From: JAJXXT01 sp963764465
GTDB taxonomy: Bacteria; Pseudomonadota; Alphaproteobacteria; Acetobacterales; Acetobacteraceae
Length of the DNA stretch: 64,000 bases
NCBI GenBank assembly: GCA_963764465.1
Contig: CAVXSO010000007.1
Coordinates: forward strand, 930,001-994,000
Direction: 5' to 3'
The translations under genes and the position numbers were made by a program. The first letter of the stretch is position 1, and each line of letters opens with the position of its first letter. Under the pieces are notes generated by a model. It made no database searches and was not told the origin of the DNA. It worked only from the letters and a program-made list of their open reading frames with translations. Shown here in pieces: positions 16,286 to 24,045 of this stretch.

Positions 16286-17158
16286 ATGCAAGCCAACGTC
16301 CCCCCCGACCCCAACGCCAAAGCCGGCCAGCCGGATCTTGCCGAGCTGCGGGCCGCCATCGACGCGATCGACGAACGCCTGCACGATCTCCTGATGGAAC
16401 GCGCGGGCATCGTCGAGCGCATCGGCAAGCTGCCCACCAAATCCGGGGTAAAGACGCGCCCGGGACGCGAGGCCTCCATCATCCGCCGCCTGCTGGCCCG
16501 CCACCGCGGGGCGCTGCCACCGCAGACGCTGGTGCGCATCTGGCGCGAGATGTTCCTCGGCTTCACGCTGATCGAGGGCAGGGTCGCGGTCGCGGTCTGC
16601 GAGGGCGCGCCGGACGACGGGATGGCGGCGCTCGCGCGCGAACATTTCGGCGCCCTCGTGCCACTGCAGCTGCACGGGACTCCGGCCCGCGCTATCGCGC
16701 AGGTGAGCAGCGGGGCGGCAACGGCGGCGCTGCTGCCGCTGCCCACGGCGGACGAGCCCACGGCTTGGTGGACCTCGCTGCCACAGGGCGACAGTCCGCG
16801 CATCCATATCTCCGCGCGGCTGCCCTTCTGGCGCCGGCGGCCGGAGGGCGCGCCGCATGCCGAGGGTTTCGTCATCGCTGCCGTCGCCCCGGATGCGAGC
16901 GGGAGCGACCGCAGCCTGGTCGCGTTCGAGCTGCCGGACGGGATGAGCCACGCGAGCCTCTCCGCGGCACTTTCCCGCGCTGGGTTCGAGGACGCCAGCG
17001 TCCTGCTGCGCCGCGCTGGCGGCGAGGCGCTCGCGCTCGTTGATGTCGCCGGGTATCTCGTCGAGGGCGACCCTCGCTTGTCGCTCGCCGACCTGCCGCG
17101 CCCCGGCATGCTGCTCGGCGCCTACGCCACCCCGATCGAGGCAACGCCCGAGGTATGA
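16286..17158 (+). CDS. Chorismate mutase with C-terminal ACT-like domain
   Basis: The protein has 290 residues from ATG 16286. Residues about 14-100 are an AroQ-type chorismate mutase: LRAAIDAIDERLHDLLMERA, KLPTKSG, RPGREASIIRRLL and the ETLVRIWREM-like helix. The remainder has no intact prephenate dehydratase catalytic motif. Its last ~70 residues (GSDRSLVAFELPDG to the end) look like an ACT regulatory fold, which suggests feedback control by Phe or Tyr. It makes prephenate from chorismate. It is coupled by ATGA overlap to a HisC-type aminotransferase and then a prephenate dehydrogenase, so the operon leads toward tyrosine (and phenylalanine by another dehydratase). The middle region of about 100 residues may be a degenerate PheA dehydratase remnant. 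Confidence 0.8.
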   Translation: MQANVPPDPNAKAGQPDLAELRAAIDAIDERLHDLLMERAGIVERIGKLPTKSGVKTRPGREASIIRRLLARHRGALPPQTLVRIWREMFLGFTLIEGRVAVAVCEGAPDDGMAALAREHFGALVPLQLHGTPARAIAQVSSGAATAALLPLPTADEPTAWWTSLPQGDSPRIHISARLPFWRRRPEGAPHAEGFVIAAVAPDASGSDRSLVAFELPDGMSHASLSAALSRAGFEDASVLLRRAGGEALALVDVAGYLVEGDPRLSLADLPRPGMLLGAYATPIEATPEV

Positions 17159-18309
17159 CGATGAACGCGCCCGAAAGCACGCAAACGGCCTCGCCCCAGC
17201 TTCATCCGCAGCCGCGCCCGGAGGTGATGCGCATCGCCGCCTATGTCGGCGGCGAGGGCAAGCTCGAGGGCGTCAACCGCGTCATCAAGCTCTCGTCCAA
17301 CGAGGGCGCCTTCGGCCCGCCGCCCGGCGCCATCGCCGCCTACACGAAGGTGGCCGCCGAGATCTTCCGCTACCCCGATGGCGGTTCCAGCGCCCTGCGC
17401 GAGGCGATCGGCCGGCATCATGGGCTCGATCCCGCGCGCATCGTCTGCGGCACCGGGTCGGACGAGCTGATCGGCCATCTCTGCCATATCTACGGCGGCG
17501 CCAATCCCGAAGGCGGGGCCACGGATATCCTGATGTCCATGCATGGCTTCACCATGTACCAGATCGCCGGCACCTACGCCGGCAGCCGCGTCATCAAGGT
17601 GCCGGAGAAGAACCTCACCACCGACGTGGAGGCGATGCTGGCGAACGTGACGGATACGACACGAATCGTCTTCGTCGCCAACCCTAACAACCCGACCGGC
17701 AGCTTGCTGCCGCAAGTGGAGATGGAGCGGCTGCGAGCCGGTCTGCGCCCGGACATCCTGCTGGTGATCGACGCCGCCTATGCCGAATACGTCGAGGATC
17801 CGGACTACGATCCCGGCTTGAAGCTCGTCGATGCCGGCGACAACACCGTGATGCTGCGTACCTTCAGCAAGATCTACGGGCTCGGCGGCATGCGCGTGGG
17901 CTGGGCCTACGCGCCCGCCGGCGTGATCGACGCCATCAACCGCGTGCGCGGCGTGTTCAACGTCAACATCGCCGCCCAGGCCGCGGCGGTGGCGGCCCTC
18001 GCGGAGCCGGGTTGGGTCGAGAAAGGGCGCCAGCACAACGCCCGCGCCAAGGCGAGGCTTTCGGCCGCGCTGGAACGCGCCGGCATCAGGGCCTGGCCCA
18101 GCCACGGCAATTTCTTCCTCGCCGATTTCGCGACACCCTCCCGTGCCACCGCGGCGGACGCGGCACTGCGCGCCCGTGGCCTCATCGTGCGCGCCATGGG
18201 CGCCTATGACCTGCCGCAGTGCCTGCGCATCACCGTCGGCACCGACGAGGAATGCGGCATGGTGGCGGAAGCGCTCACCGCGTTCATGGCGACGCAAAAG
18301 GATGGCTGA
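17155..18309 (+). CDS. hisC: Histidinol-phosphate/aromatic aminotransferase
   Basis: This 384-residue class II PLP-dependent aminotransferase starts in the ATGA overlap with the chorismate mutase gene. Visible motifs are SSNEGAFGPPPGA near the N terminus, NPNNPTGSLLP, VIDAAYAEYV, and FSKIYGLGGMRVGW containing the Schiff-base Lys. HisC-type enzymes in this genetic setting transaminate phenylpyruvate, hydroxyphenylpyruvate or prephenate in addition to, or instead of, imidazole acetol phosphate. Placement between chorismate mutase and prephenate dehydrogenase favours the aromatic role. The next gene starts 8 nt before its stop. Confidence 0.92.
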   Translation: MTMNAPESTQTASPQLHPQPRPEVMRIAAYVGGEGKLEGVNRVIKLSSNEGAFGPPPGAIAAYTKVAAEIFRYPDGGSSALREAIGRHHGLDPARIVCGTGSDELIGHLCHIYGGANPEGGATDILMSMHGFTMYQIAGTYAGSRVIKVPEKNLTTDVEAMLANVTDTTRIVFVANPNNPTGSLLPQVEMERLRAGLRPDILLVIDAAYAEYVEDPDYDPGLKLVDAGDNTVMLRTFSKIYGLGGMRVGWAYAPAGVIDAINRVRGVFNVNIAAQAAAVAALAEPGWVEKGRQHNARAKARLSAALERAGIRAWPSHGNFFLADFATPSRATAADAALRARGLIVRAMGAYDLPQCLRITVGTDEECGMVAEALTAFMATQKDG

Positions 18310-19189
18310 GCCGCTCTTCCGGCGCCTCGCGCTCATCGGCGTCGGCCTGATCGGCAGCTCCGTCGCCCGCATCGCCCGCCAGCGCGGCGACATCGCGGAC
18401 GAGATCGTCGCGACCGCCCGCAGCGAGGCCACGCGCGAGCGCGTGAAGGAACTCGGTCTTGCCGACCGCGTGGTGACCAGCGCCGAGGAAGCCGTTGCCG
18501 GTGCGGATTGCGTCATGCTCTGCGCGCCGGTCGGCGCCTATGCGGGTATCGCGCAGGCGATCGCGCCATACCTGGCGCCGGACGCGATCCTCACGGACGT
18601 GGGATCCACGAAGCAGTCGGTGATCCGCGATGTCGGGCCGCTGGTGCCGGGCGGCGTGCATTTTGTCCCCGCCCATCCTCTTGCGGGAACGGAACATTCG
18701 GGTCCCGATGCCGGCTTCGCGGAGCTGTTCGAGGGCCGGTGGTGCCTGCTCACGCCGCCGCCCGGCACCGATGAAGTGGCCGTCGAAAAAACCGCCGAGC
18801 TGTGGCGGCGCTGCGGCTCCATGGTCACGACGATGGAACCCGCGCATCACGACCGCGTGCTCGCGATCGTGAGCCACCTGCCGCACCTCATTGCCTTCAC
18901 CATCTGCGGCACCGCGGACGACCTCGAGAGCCAGAGCCGTGAGGAAGTGCTGCAATTCTCCGCCTCCGGCTTCCGCGACTTCACGCGTATCGCCGCCTCC
19001 GACCCCGTGATGTGGCGCGACGTCTTCCTCAACAACCGCGAGGCGCTGCTGGAGATGCTCGCGAGATTCATGGAAGACGCGCAGGCCATGGCGCGTGCCG
19101 TTCGCTGGGGCGACGCGGCCTATATCGAGCACCGCATCGAACGCGGACGGGTGATCCGGCGCGGACTGATCGAGCGCAAGCAAGCATAA
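18302..19189 (+). CDS. tyrC: Prephenate/arogenate dehydrogenase
   Basis: The protein has 295 residues from ATG 18302. The N-terminal dinucleotide-binding fold has GVGLIGSSVAR. Further TyrA-family signatures are DVGSTKQSVI, HPLAGTEHSGPDA with the catalytic His, and SHLPHLIAF. It oxidatively decarboxylates prephenate (or arogenate) for tyrosine synthesis. No mutase or ACT domain is fused, matching the small TyrC/TyrA class of alphaproteobacteria, where the mutase is a separate protein (here two genes upstream). It overlaps hisC by 8 nt and ends 5 nt before double-hairpin element B. Confidence 0.92.
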   Translation: MAEPLFRRLALIGVGLIGSSVARIARQRGDIADEIVATARSEATRERVKELGLADRVVTSAEEAVAGADCVMLCAPVGAYAGIAQAIAPYLAPDAILTDVGSTKQSVIRDVGPLVPGGVHFVPAHPLAGTEHSGPDAGFAELFEGRWCLLTPPPGTDEVAVEKTAELWRRCGSMVTTMEPAHHDRVLAIVSHLPHLIAFTICGTADDLESQSREEVLQFSASGFRDFTRIAASDPVMWRDVFLNNREALLEMLARFMEDAQAMARAVRWGDAAYIEHRIERGRVIRRGLIERKQA

Positions 19190-19193
19190 GATT

Positions 19194-19233
19194 CCGGGCT
19201 CCGCCCGGACCCGGCAGGAGGCTAGCCTCCTGC
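19194..19233. repeat. Double-hairpin intergenic element, copy B (convergent gene end)
   Basis: Hairpin 1 is CCGGGC-TCC-GCCCGG (19194-19208). It is joined by ACCCG to hairpin 2, GCAGGAGGC-TA-GCCTCCTGC (19214-19233). The element separates the converging tyrC and DUF488 genes and likely serves as a terminator. The DUF488 stop codon (19222-19224 on the minus strand) lies at the tip of hairpin 2, so the gene's last codons are encoded by the repeat. Confidence 0.75.
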
Positions 19234-19608
19234 ACCTCCTTCACCCAGCAGCCACAGCCGCAGCGCCACGGCGTTGTTCCGTGCTTCATCCTTCGCGGCA
19301 TAGATCAGCGTGACGGGGCCAGCCGCGATGTGTGCGCGCAGCGCGGCCACGGCCGCCTGCGCCTGCGGCATGCGAAGCTCCTCCGCATAGGCGGCGCGAA
19401 ACGCTTCCCAATCCTCGGGATGGCCGTGGAACCGCTTGCGCAACCCGTCGCCCGGCGCCAGGTCGCGCAGCCACGCGTCGATCGCGGCCTTCTCCTTCGC
19501 GATGCCACGCGGCCATAGCCGGTCCACGAGAATCCGTGCGCCGTCCGCGGCCTCCGCCTGCTCATAGACCCGTTTCACGCGGACTGCGGCCGCCTTGCCC
19601 TTGCCCAT
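19222..19608 (-). CDS. DUF488 (YeaO-like) family protein
   Basis: This 128-residue protein starts at ATG 19608. It shows the DUF488 signatures VKRVYEQAEAADGARILVDRLWPRG near the start (a conserved DRLWPRG) and WLRDLAPGDGLRKRFHG, followed by VTLIYAAKDEARNNA. The family is widespread and its function is not established. The C-terminal GEGGAGG is encoded by repeat element B and is probably dispensable. The gene runs opposite to tyrC and is divergent from mntH, separated by 103 bp that contain the mntH control region. Confidence 0.85.
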   Translation of the reverse strand: MGKGKAAAVRVKRVYEQAEAADGARILVDRLWPRGIAKEKAAIDAWLRDLAPGDGLRKRFHGHPEDWEAFRAAYAEELRMPQAQAAVAALRAHIAAGPVTLIYAAKDEARNNAVALRLWLLGEGGAGG

Positions 19609-19675
19609 TGCGCCCTCCGGCCGTGCACCCAACGTCCGCAATGTCCTCCCGTCAACCAACCAGTCGCCGAGGCAC

Positions 19676-19703
19676 TTGACCAGAATGTAGCCAAGGCTAC
19701 ATA
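19676..19703 (+). promoter_or_regulatory. Predicted mntH promoter (TTGACC - 16 bp - TACATA)
   Basis: A -35-like TTGACC (19676-19681) and a -10-like TACATA (19698-19703) are separated by 16 bp. The inferred transcription start, near 19710, is only a base or two before the first ATG (19712). Translation would then be leaderless or begin at the in-frame ATG 19736. Confidence 0.5.
19685..19702. promoter_or_regulatory. MntR/DtxR-type operator-like palindrome upstream of mntH
   Basis: ATGTAGCC-AA-GGCTACAT is a perfect 8-2-8 inverted repeat that fills the spacer and -10 region of the predicted mntH promoter. Its TAGC..GCTA core resembles manganese-regulator boxes known from proteobacteria (E. coli MntR half-site ATAGC/GCTAT). 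Repression under high manganese is the obvious inference. No mntR gene is in the window; a Fur/Mur-type gene is at 50328. Confidence 0.6.
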
Positions 19704-19711
19704 TTGGGGCG

Positions 19712-21040
19712 ATGGCAACACGGGATCATCCCCCGATGAGTTTGGCGGTGAGCAATCGCCAGCTGAGCGATCGGACGAGCGCCTCGATCCGCGAGGTGCT
19801 CGAAGGCCGCCGCGGCGGTCTGCGCTCCGCGCTGCTCTTTGCCGGTCCTGCGGTGATTGCCTCCATCGCCTACATGGACCCTGGCAATTTTGCGACCAAC
19901 ATCCAGGCCGGCGCCAGCTACGGCTACGCGCTGCTCTGGGTCGTGCTCGCCGCCAACCTCATCGCGATGCTGTTCCAGGCGCTCTCGGCCAAGCTCGGCA
20001 TTGTTACCGGCCGCAACCTTGCCGAGCTCTGCCGCGAGCGCTTCCCAATGCCGGTGGTGATTCTCATGTGGGCCGTGAGCGAGATCGCGGCGATGGCAAC
20101 CGACCTCGCGGAGTTCCTCGGCGGCGCCATCGGCCTCTCGCTGCTGTTCCACCTGCCGCTGCTCGCCGGCATGGCCGTCACGGCCGTCGTCACCTACGCG
20201 ATCCTGTTGTTCGAGGGGCGCGGCTTCCGGCCGATGGAGATCATCATCGGCGGGCTCGTGATGGTGATCGCGATTTGCTACCTGATGGAGATGATCGTCG
20301 CCCCGGTGGACTGGGGCCAGGCGGCGCTGCACTCGGTGCTACCCGCGATCCCGGACAGCGCGGCGCTCACCATCGCCGTTGGTATCATCGGCGCCACGGT
20401 GATGCCGCATGCGATCTACCTCCACTCCGGCCTCACCCAGGTACGCACCCCGCCGCGCGACGACAAGGAACGCACGACCCTGCTGCGTTTTTCCAATCGC
20501 GAGGTGGTGATCGCGCTCTCGGTCGCGAGCGCGGTCAACATGGCGATGGTGATGATGGCGTCCTCGGCCTTCCACGCGGGGCATCCGGAGGTCGCGGAGA
20601 TCGGCACTGCCTACCACACGCTGACGCCGCTGCTCGGCGGCGCCGCCGCCGCGGTCTTCCTGGTGTCGCTGATGGCCTCCGGCATCTCGAGCTCGGTGGT
20701 CGGCACCATGGCCGGGCAGATGATCATGCAGGGCTTTGTCGGCTTCCGCATCCCGGTCTGGGTGCGGCGGCTGGTGACGATGGTCCCGGCCTTCGTCGTC
20801 GTCGGCCTCGGCGTCAACGCGACGTTGGCTTTGGTGCTGAGCCAGGTGGTGCTGTCCTTCGCCCTGCCGGTGCCGATGATCGCGCTCGTGCTGCTCACCC
20901 GCCGGCCCGACCTCATGGGCCGCTTCGCCAACGGCCGGCTCACGGACATCGCGGCGATAGCGGGTGCGATCGTGATCCTGGCGCTGAACCTGGTGCTGCT
21001 CGCACGCACCTTCGGTCTGGCCGTCCCCGGTATCGGCTAG
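19712..21040 (+). CDS. mntH: Nramp-family divalent metal (Mn2+/Fe2+) transporter
   Basis: This 442-residue inner-membrane transporter has about eleven predicted helices. The Nramp metal-site motif DPGN occurs in helix 1 (AYMDPGNFATNIQAG), and helix 6 has MPHAIYLHSGL. The C-terminal half ends in two helices (DIAAIAGAIVILALNLVLL). It imports Mn2+ with protons. The first ATG (19712) lies almost on top of the predicted transcription start; ATG 19736 (residue 9) is an alternative that gives a leader. The gene stands alone behind its own operator-like palindrome and is followed by a strong hairpin at 21047. Confidence 0.95.
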   Translation: MATRDHPPMSLAVSNRQLSDRTSASIREVLEGRRGGLRSALLFAGPAVIASIAYMDPGNFATNIQAGASYGYALLWVVLAANLIAMLFQALSAKLGIVTGRNLAELCRERFPMPVVILMWAVSEIAAMATDLAEFLGGAIGLSLLFHLPLLAGMAVTAVVTYAILLFEGRGFRPMEIIIGGLVMVIAICYLMEMIVAPVDWGQAALHSVLPAIPDSAALTIAVGIIGATVMPHAIYLHSGLTQVRTPPRDDKERTTLLRFSNREVVIALSVASAVNMAMVMMASSAFHAGHPEVAEIGTAYHTLTPLLGGAAAAVFLVSLMASGISSSVVGTMAGQMIMQGFVGFRIPVWVRRLVTMVPAFVVVGLGVNATLALVLSQVVLSFALPVPMIALVLLTRRPDLMGRFANGRLTDIAAIAGAIVILALNLVLLARTFGLAVPGIG

Positions 21041-21046
21041 AGCAAT

Positions 21047-21076
21047 ATCCTACCGGATGGCGTCATCCGGTAGGAT
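21047..21076. terminator. 13-bp perfect hairpin between mntH and the zinc-ribbon gene
   Basis: ATCCTACCGGATG-GCGT-CATCCGGTAGGAT forms a perfect 13-bp stem with a 4-nt loop, 6 nt after the mntH stop, followed by TTCTTG. It lies between converging genes and probably terminates both, although the U-tract is short. The region from there to 21165 shows nothing else recognisable. Confidence 0.6.
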
Positions 21077-21165
21077 TTCTTGCGCTACGTCCGCCGGTGC
21101 CGGGCGTTGGTTGGTCTCGCTTTCCCGGTGGGGGACAGGGAGCCTCGAAGCGTCCGGGAATCCGC

Positions 21166-21693
21166 TCAGGCCAGGCCGAGCGCCGTGTAAAGCCGGATCA
21201 ATGGCGGCCAGGCCTGCATGATCGGCGCGCGCCAGACATAGAGCGCCGCGACGGCCGCGAGGAAGATCGCAAGGCTCGCCACCCATGCCAGCGCCACCAG
21301 CCAACCCCCGCGTTCCGGTGGTGGCGCCGGTGGCACGATCCGCCGCTCGGGCAACACGTCGAAGCGCGGCGCCCCCGCAGGCGAGGGCTTCGCCGCCTGG
21401 GGCCTCGCCGCCTGGGGCTCCGGCGCCGGCTTGCCGGACGCGGCCGGCGGCTCGGTGGCGGCTGGCGGCTCGGCTCGTGGGGCGGCGGCGTGGGGCGACT
21501 CGCCGTCTCGGGCCCCACCCTGCGGGTGTGCGGCCGGTGCGGGCCCGGTCTCTGCCGGCTGAGGCGCCGGCGTGTCCGCCGGTTCCCATTCCCAGCTCGT
21601 TCCGCAGGCCGAGCAGCGAAGCCGCCGCCCCGCGGCCATGGCTGTCTCGGGTACATCGTATTCGGTGGCACATTCAGGGCAGGCGACACGCAT
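21166..21693 (-). CDS. MJ0042-type zinc-ribbon, single-pass membrane protein
   Basis: The protein has 175 residues from ATG 21693. The N terminus MRVACPECATEYDVPE and LRCSACGTSWEW form a C-x2-C...C-x2-C zinc ribbon of the MJ0042 type. The middle (about residues 40-115) is Pro/Ala/Glu-rich and disordered. A single hydrophobic helix (WLVALAWVASLAIFLAAVAA) is followed by about 25 residues. The ribbon would therefore be cytoplasmic with a short periplasmic tail, or the reverse. Such proteins are commonly encoded opposite ftsE in alphaproteobacteria. Their function is unknown; a link to division or membrane assembly is only by neighbourhood. Confidence 0.8.
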   Translation of the reverse strand: MRVACPECATEYDVPETAMAAGRRLRCSACGTSWEWEPADTPAPQPAETGPAPAAHPQGGARDGESPHAAAPRAEPPAATEPPAASGKPAPEPQAARPQAAKPSPAGAPRFDVLPERRIVPPAPPPERGGWLVALAWVASLAIFLAAVAALYVWRAPIMQAWPPLIRLYTALGLA

Positions 21694-21828
21694 GCCGCAT
21701 TGTCGGCATCGTCCCGTGGCTCTTGCAAGGCGCTTCCGGCGCGGTGCCGGGGCATGGCAGAACCCTCCCATGCAGGACCCCGACATGCTGAAACAGGGGA
21801 CCGGGACCAGCTCGCGAGCCGGACGACC

Positions 21829-22515
21829 GTGAGTGGAGCGCTGGTGCGGCTCGCGGACGTGGCGCTCGATGTCGGGGCGCAGCCGGTGCTGCGCGACATC
21901 AGCCTCGCGATTCCGCGCGGCGGTTTCCGCTGGCTCCTCGGGCCGTCCGGTGCCGGGAAGACCTCCCTGTTGCGCCTGCTGCACCTGGAGGTGCGGCCGA
22001 GTCACGGGCGGATGGAGCTGCTCGGCCGCGACATCGGCGCGGCACCGCGCGCCGCCCTGCCGCAGCTGCGGCGGCGCATCGGCATGGTGTTCCAGGATTT
22101 CCGCCTGCTCCCGCACCTCTCGGCCTTCGACAACGTGGCGCTGCCGCTGCGTCTCGCCGGCCGACCGGAGGGTCAGGTCCAGGCCGATGTCGGGGAAATG
22201 CTGGCCTGGGTCGGGCTGCGCTCCCGCACCCATTGCCATCCGGCGGAGCTTTCCGGGGGCGAGCAGCAGCGCGTCGCCATCGCCCGAGCGGTTATCAACC
22301 GCCCGGACCTGCTGCTGGCGGACGAGCCCACTGGCAACCTGGACGACGCCCAGGCCGAGCGGCTGATGCTGCTGCTGGGCGAGCTCTCGCGCCTCGGCAC
22401 CACCATCGTGGTCGCCACCCATAACGACGCCATCGTCGCCCGCCACCCGGCCCCCGCGCTGCGCCTGGCCGCAGGGCGCCTGGTGCAGACCACCGGCCGA
22501 GGTGGCCATGCGTGA
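21829..22515 (+). CDS. ftsE: Cell division ATP-binding protein FtsE
   Basis: This 228-residue ABC ATPase has Walker A GPSGAGKTS, the FtsE-typical RRRIGMVFQDFRLLPHL (Q-loop), signature LSGGEQQR, Walker B LLLADEPTG and an H-loop (ATHNDAI). It works with FtsX at the septum to activate cell-wall hydrolases. No ATG fits; GTG 21829 starts right before the first beta strand (residues SGALVRLADVAL). The intergenic stretch to the divergent zinc-ribbon gene (135 bp) should hold both promoters. ftsX starts 8 nt inside its end. Confidence 0.93.
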   Translation: MSGALVRLADVALDVGAQPVLRDISLAIPRGGFRWLLGPSGAGKTSLLRLLHLEVRPSHGRMELLGRDIGAAPRAALPQLRRRIGMVFQDFRLLPHLSAFDNVALPLRLAGRPEGQVQADVGEMLAWVGLRSRTHCHPAELSGGEQQRVAIARAVINRPDLLLADEPTGNLDDAQAERLMLLLGELSRLGTTIVVATHNDAIVARHPAPALRLAAGRLVQTTGRGGHA

Positions 22516-23473
22516 CGTGGAAGCCCAGAGGGAGCGGGGAGCCGCCGCCCGCCGGGCCCGCAGCCTGCGCCCCGCGGGATCGGACGATCTCGGGCTGCGG
22601 CGCGGCGTCGCCGGCAAGCTGCTGCCGTTCCTGGTGGCGGCGATGGCCTTCCTCGCCAGCCTGGCGCTCGCCGGGGCGATCGCCGCCGCCGGCTTCTCCC
22701 GCCAATGGCAGGAAGGCCCCGCCGCCGCGCTCACCGTCCAGGTGCCTGACCCGGCGTCCAAGGCGACGGACGCACCGCAGAGCCGGCTCGACCGCGTGGT
22801 GGCGCTGCTGCGCGCGAGCCCGGGCATCGCCAGCGTCGACAAGCTCTCGCACGCCGAGATCGCACGGCTGCTGCGGCCGTGGCTCGGCGATGGCGTCAAG
22901 GATGGTGGTGTGGATGGGCTGGAGCTGCCCGCCGTCGTCGCGGTGCGCGCCGAGGGCAGCGGCCCGCCGCTCGGCGCGCTCACCGCGGAGCTGCGCGCCG
23001 CCGCTCCCGGCACGCTGGTGGACAGTCATGGCGACTGGACGCGGCGCATCGCCGCCCTCGCGCACAGCATCCAGGCGCTCGCCTGGGTGATGCTGGCGCT
23101 GGTGATGGGCGTCGCCGCCGCCGTGGTGACGATCGCGACCCGCGCCGGCCTGGTGCAGCGGCGCGACGCCGTGCTGCTGGTGCATGGGCTCGGCGCGACG
23201 GATGGCGACATCGCCCGCCGCTTCGCCGCACGTGCGACCCGGCTCGCGCTGGCCGGCGGGCTCGGCGGCACGGTCGCGGCGCTGCCGGTGCTGGCTGGTC
23301 TCGCGGCGCTGGCCGCGCCTATCACCGGCGGCGTGGCCGATCCTGCCGCCTGGATGCCGGCGCTGCCCCGCGCGCTGTGGGTGGGGCTTGCCGCCATACC
23401 CTTGATTTCCGCCGCGATCGGCTTCGCCACGGCACAGGTCACGGTCCGCGCCTGGCTTCGCCCCCTGCCGTGA
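22508..23473 (+). CDS. ftsX: Cell division protein FtsX
   Basis: This 321-residue permease has an N-terminal hydrophobic helix (LLPFLVAAMAFLASLALAGAI), a periplasmic loop of about 130 residues and three C-terminal helices. This is the four-helix FtsX layout. The loop is where FtsX normally recruits amidase activators. ATG 22508 gives an 8-nt overlap with ftsE; GTG 22502 is an equal alternative two codons upstream. Sequence is diverged, as usual for FtsX, but topology and position after ftsE make the call firm. Confidence 0.9.
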   Translation: MRDVEAQRERGAAARRARSLRPAGSDDLGLRRGVAGKLLPFLVAAMAFLASLALAGAIAAAGFSRQWQEGPAAALTVQVPDPASKATDAPQSRLDRVVALLRASPGIASVDKLSHAEIARLLRPWLGDGVKDGGVDGLELPAVVAVRAEGSGPPLGALTAELRAAAPGTLVDSHGDWTRRIAALAHSIQALAWVMLALVMGVAAAVVTIATRAGLVQRRDAVLLVHGLGATDGDIARRFAARATRLALAGGLGGTVAALPVLAGLAALAAPITGGVADPAAWMPALPRALWVGLAAIPLISAAIGFATAQVTVRAWLRPLP

Positions 23474-24045
23474 AACGCCGTCGTGTCTGGCTGCCGGCAC
23501 TGCTGGTCGCGGTGCTTGCCCTCGGTTTCGCCTGGTTCGTCGCCGGCGCCACCCGCCTGCCTGGCCCGCCGGTGCATGCCGACGGCATCGTCGTCCTGAC
23601 CGGCGGCGCGGACCGGGTGGAGACCGGGCTCAAGCTCCTGGCCGAGGGCTGGGCGCCGCGGCTCCTGATCTCGGGCGTCGCGCGCGCCGCGGATTACCCG
23701 ACGCTGGCACGCCTGGCCGGCGCCAGCCCGGGTCTCTCGGCGCGCGTCTCGCTCGGGCACCAGGCCCACACCACCAGCGGCAACGCGCGCGAAACCGCCG
23801 CATGGGTCAAGGAACACGAGGCCACATCGCTGATCGTGGTCACCGCCTTCTACCACATGCCCCGCGCGCTCGCGGAGTTCTCGCGCGCCATGCCCACCAT
23901 CAACCTTCACCCCTATCCGGTGCACCCCGCCTCGCTGAACCCCTGGTGGCGCTCCCCGACGGCGTGGCGGCTGCTGGCGGTGGAATACGTGAAGTATCTG
24001 GCCGTGGCGTCCGGCGTGGCCCCGCTGTTTCGGCTGGACCGATGA
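23470..24045 (+). CDS. YdcF/DUF218-type membrane-anchored protein
   Basis: The protein has 191 residues from GTG 23470, which overlaps the ftsX stop (GTGA). An N-terminal helix (WLPALLVAVLALGFAWFVAG) anchors a DUF218 domain with DGIVVLTGGADRVETGLKLL, a nucleotide-like-binding GNARETAAWV segment and LIVVTAFYHMPRAL. The E. coli relatives YdcF, SanA and ElyC affect envelope integrity; ElyC acts on lipid carriers for peptidoglycan. In alphaproteobacteria the ftsE-ftsX-ydcF-plsC string is common, supporting an envelope role here. Confidence 0.85.
   Translation: MKRRRVWLPALLVAVLALGFAWFVAGATRLPGPPVHADGIVVLTGGADRVETGLKLLAEGWAPRLLISGVARAADYPTLARLAGASPGLSARVSLGHQAHTTSGNARETAAWVKEHEATSLIVVTAFYHMPRALAEFSRAMPTINLHPYPVHPASLNPWWRSPTAWRLLAVEYVKYLAVASGVAPLFRLDR

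Noticed and set aside
20068..21828. Plus-strand frame running through mntH and the zinc-ribbon gene into ftsE
   Set aside because: Only the last 228 codons match FtsE; the upstream portion is a shadow of mntH and the minus-strand zinc-ribbon gene.
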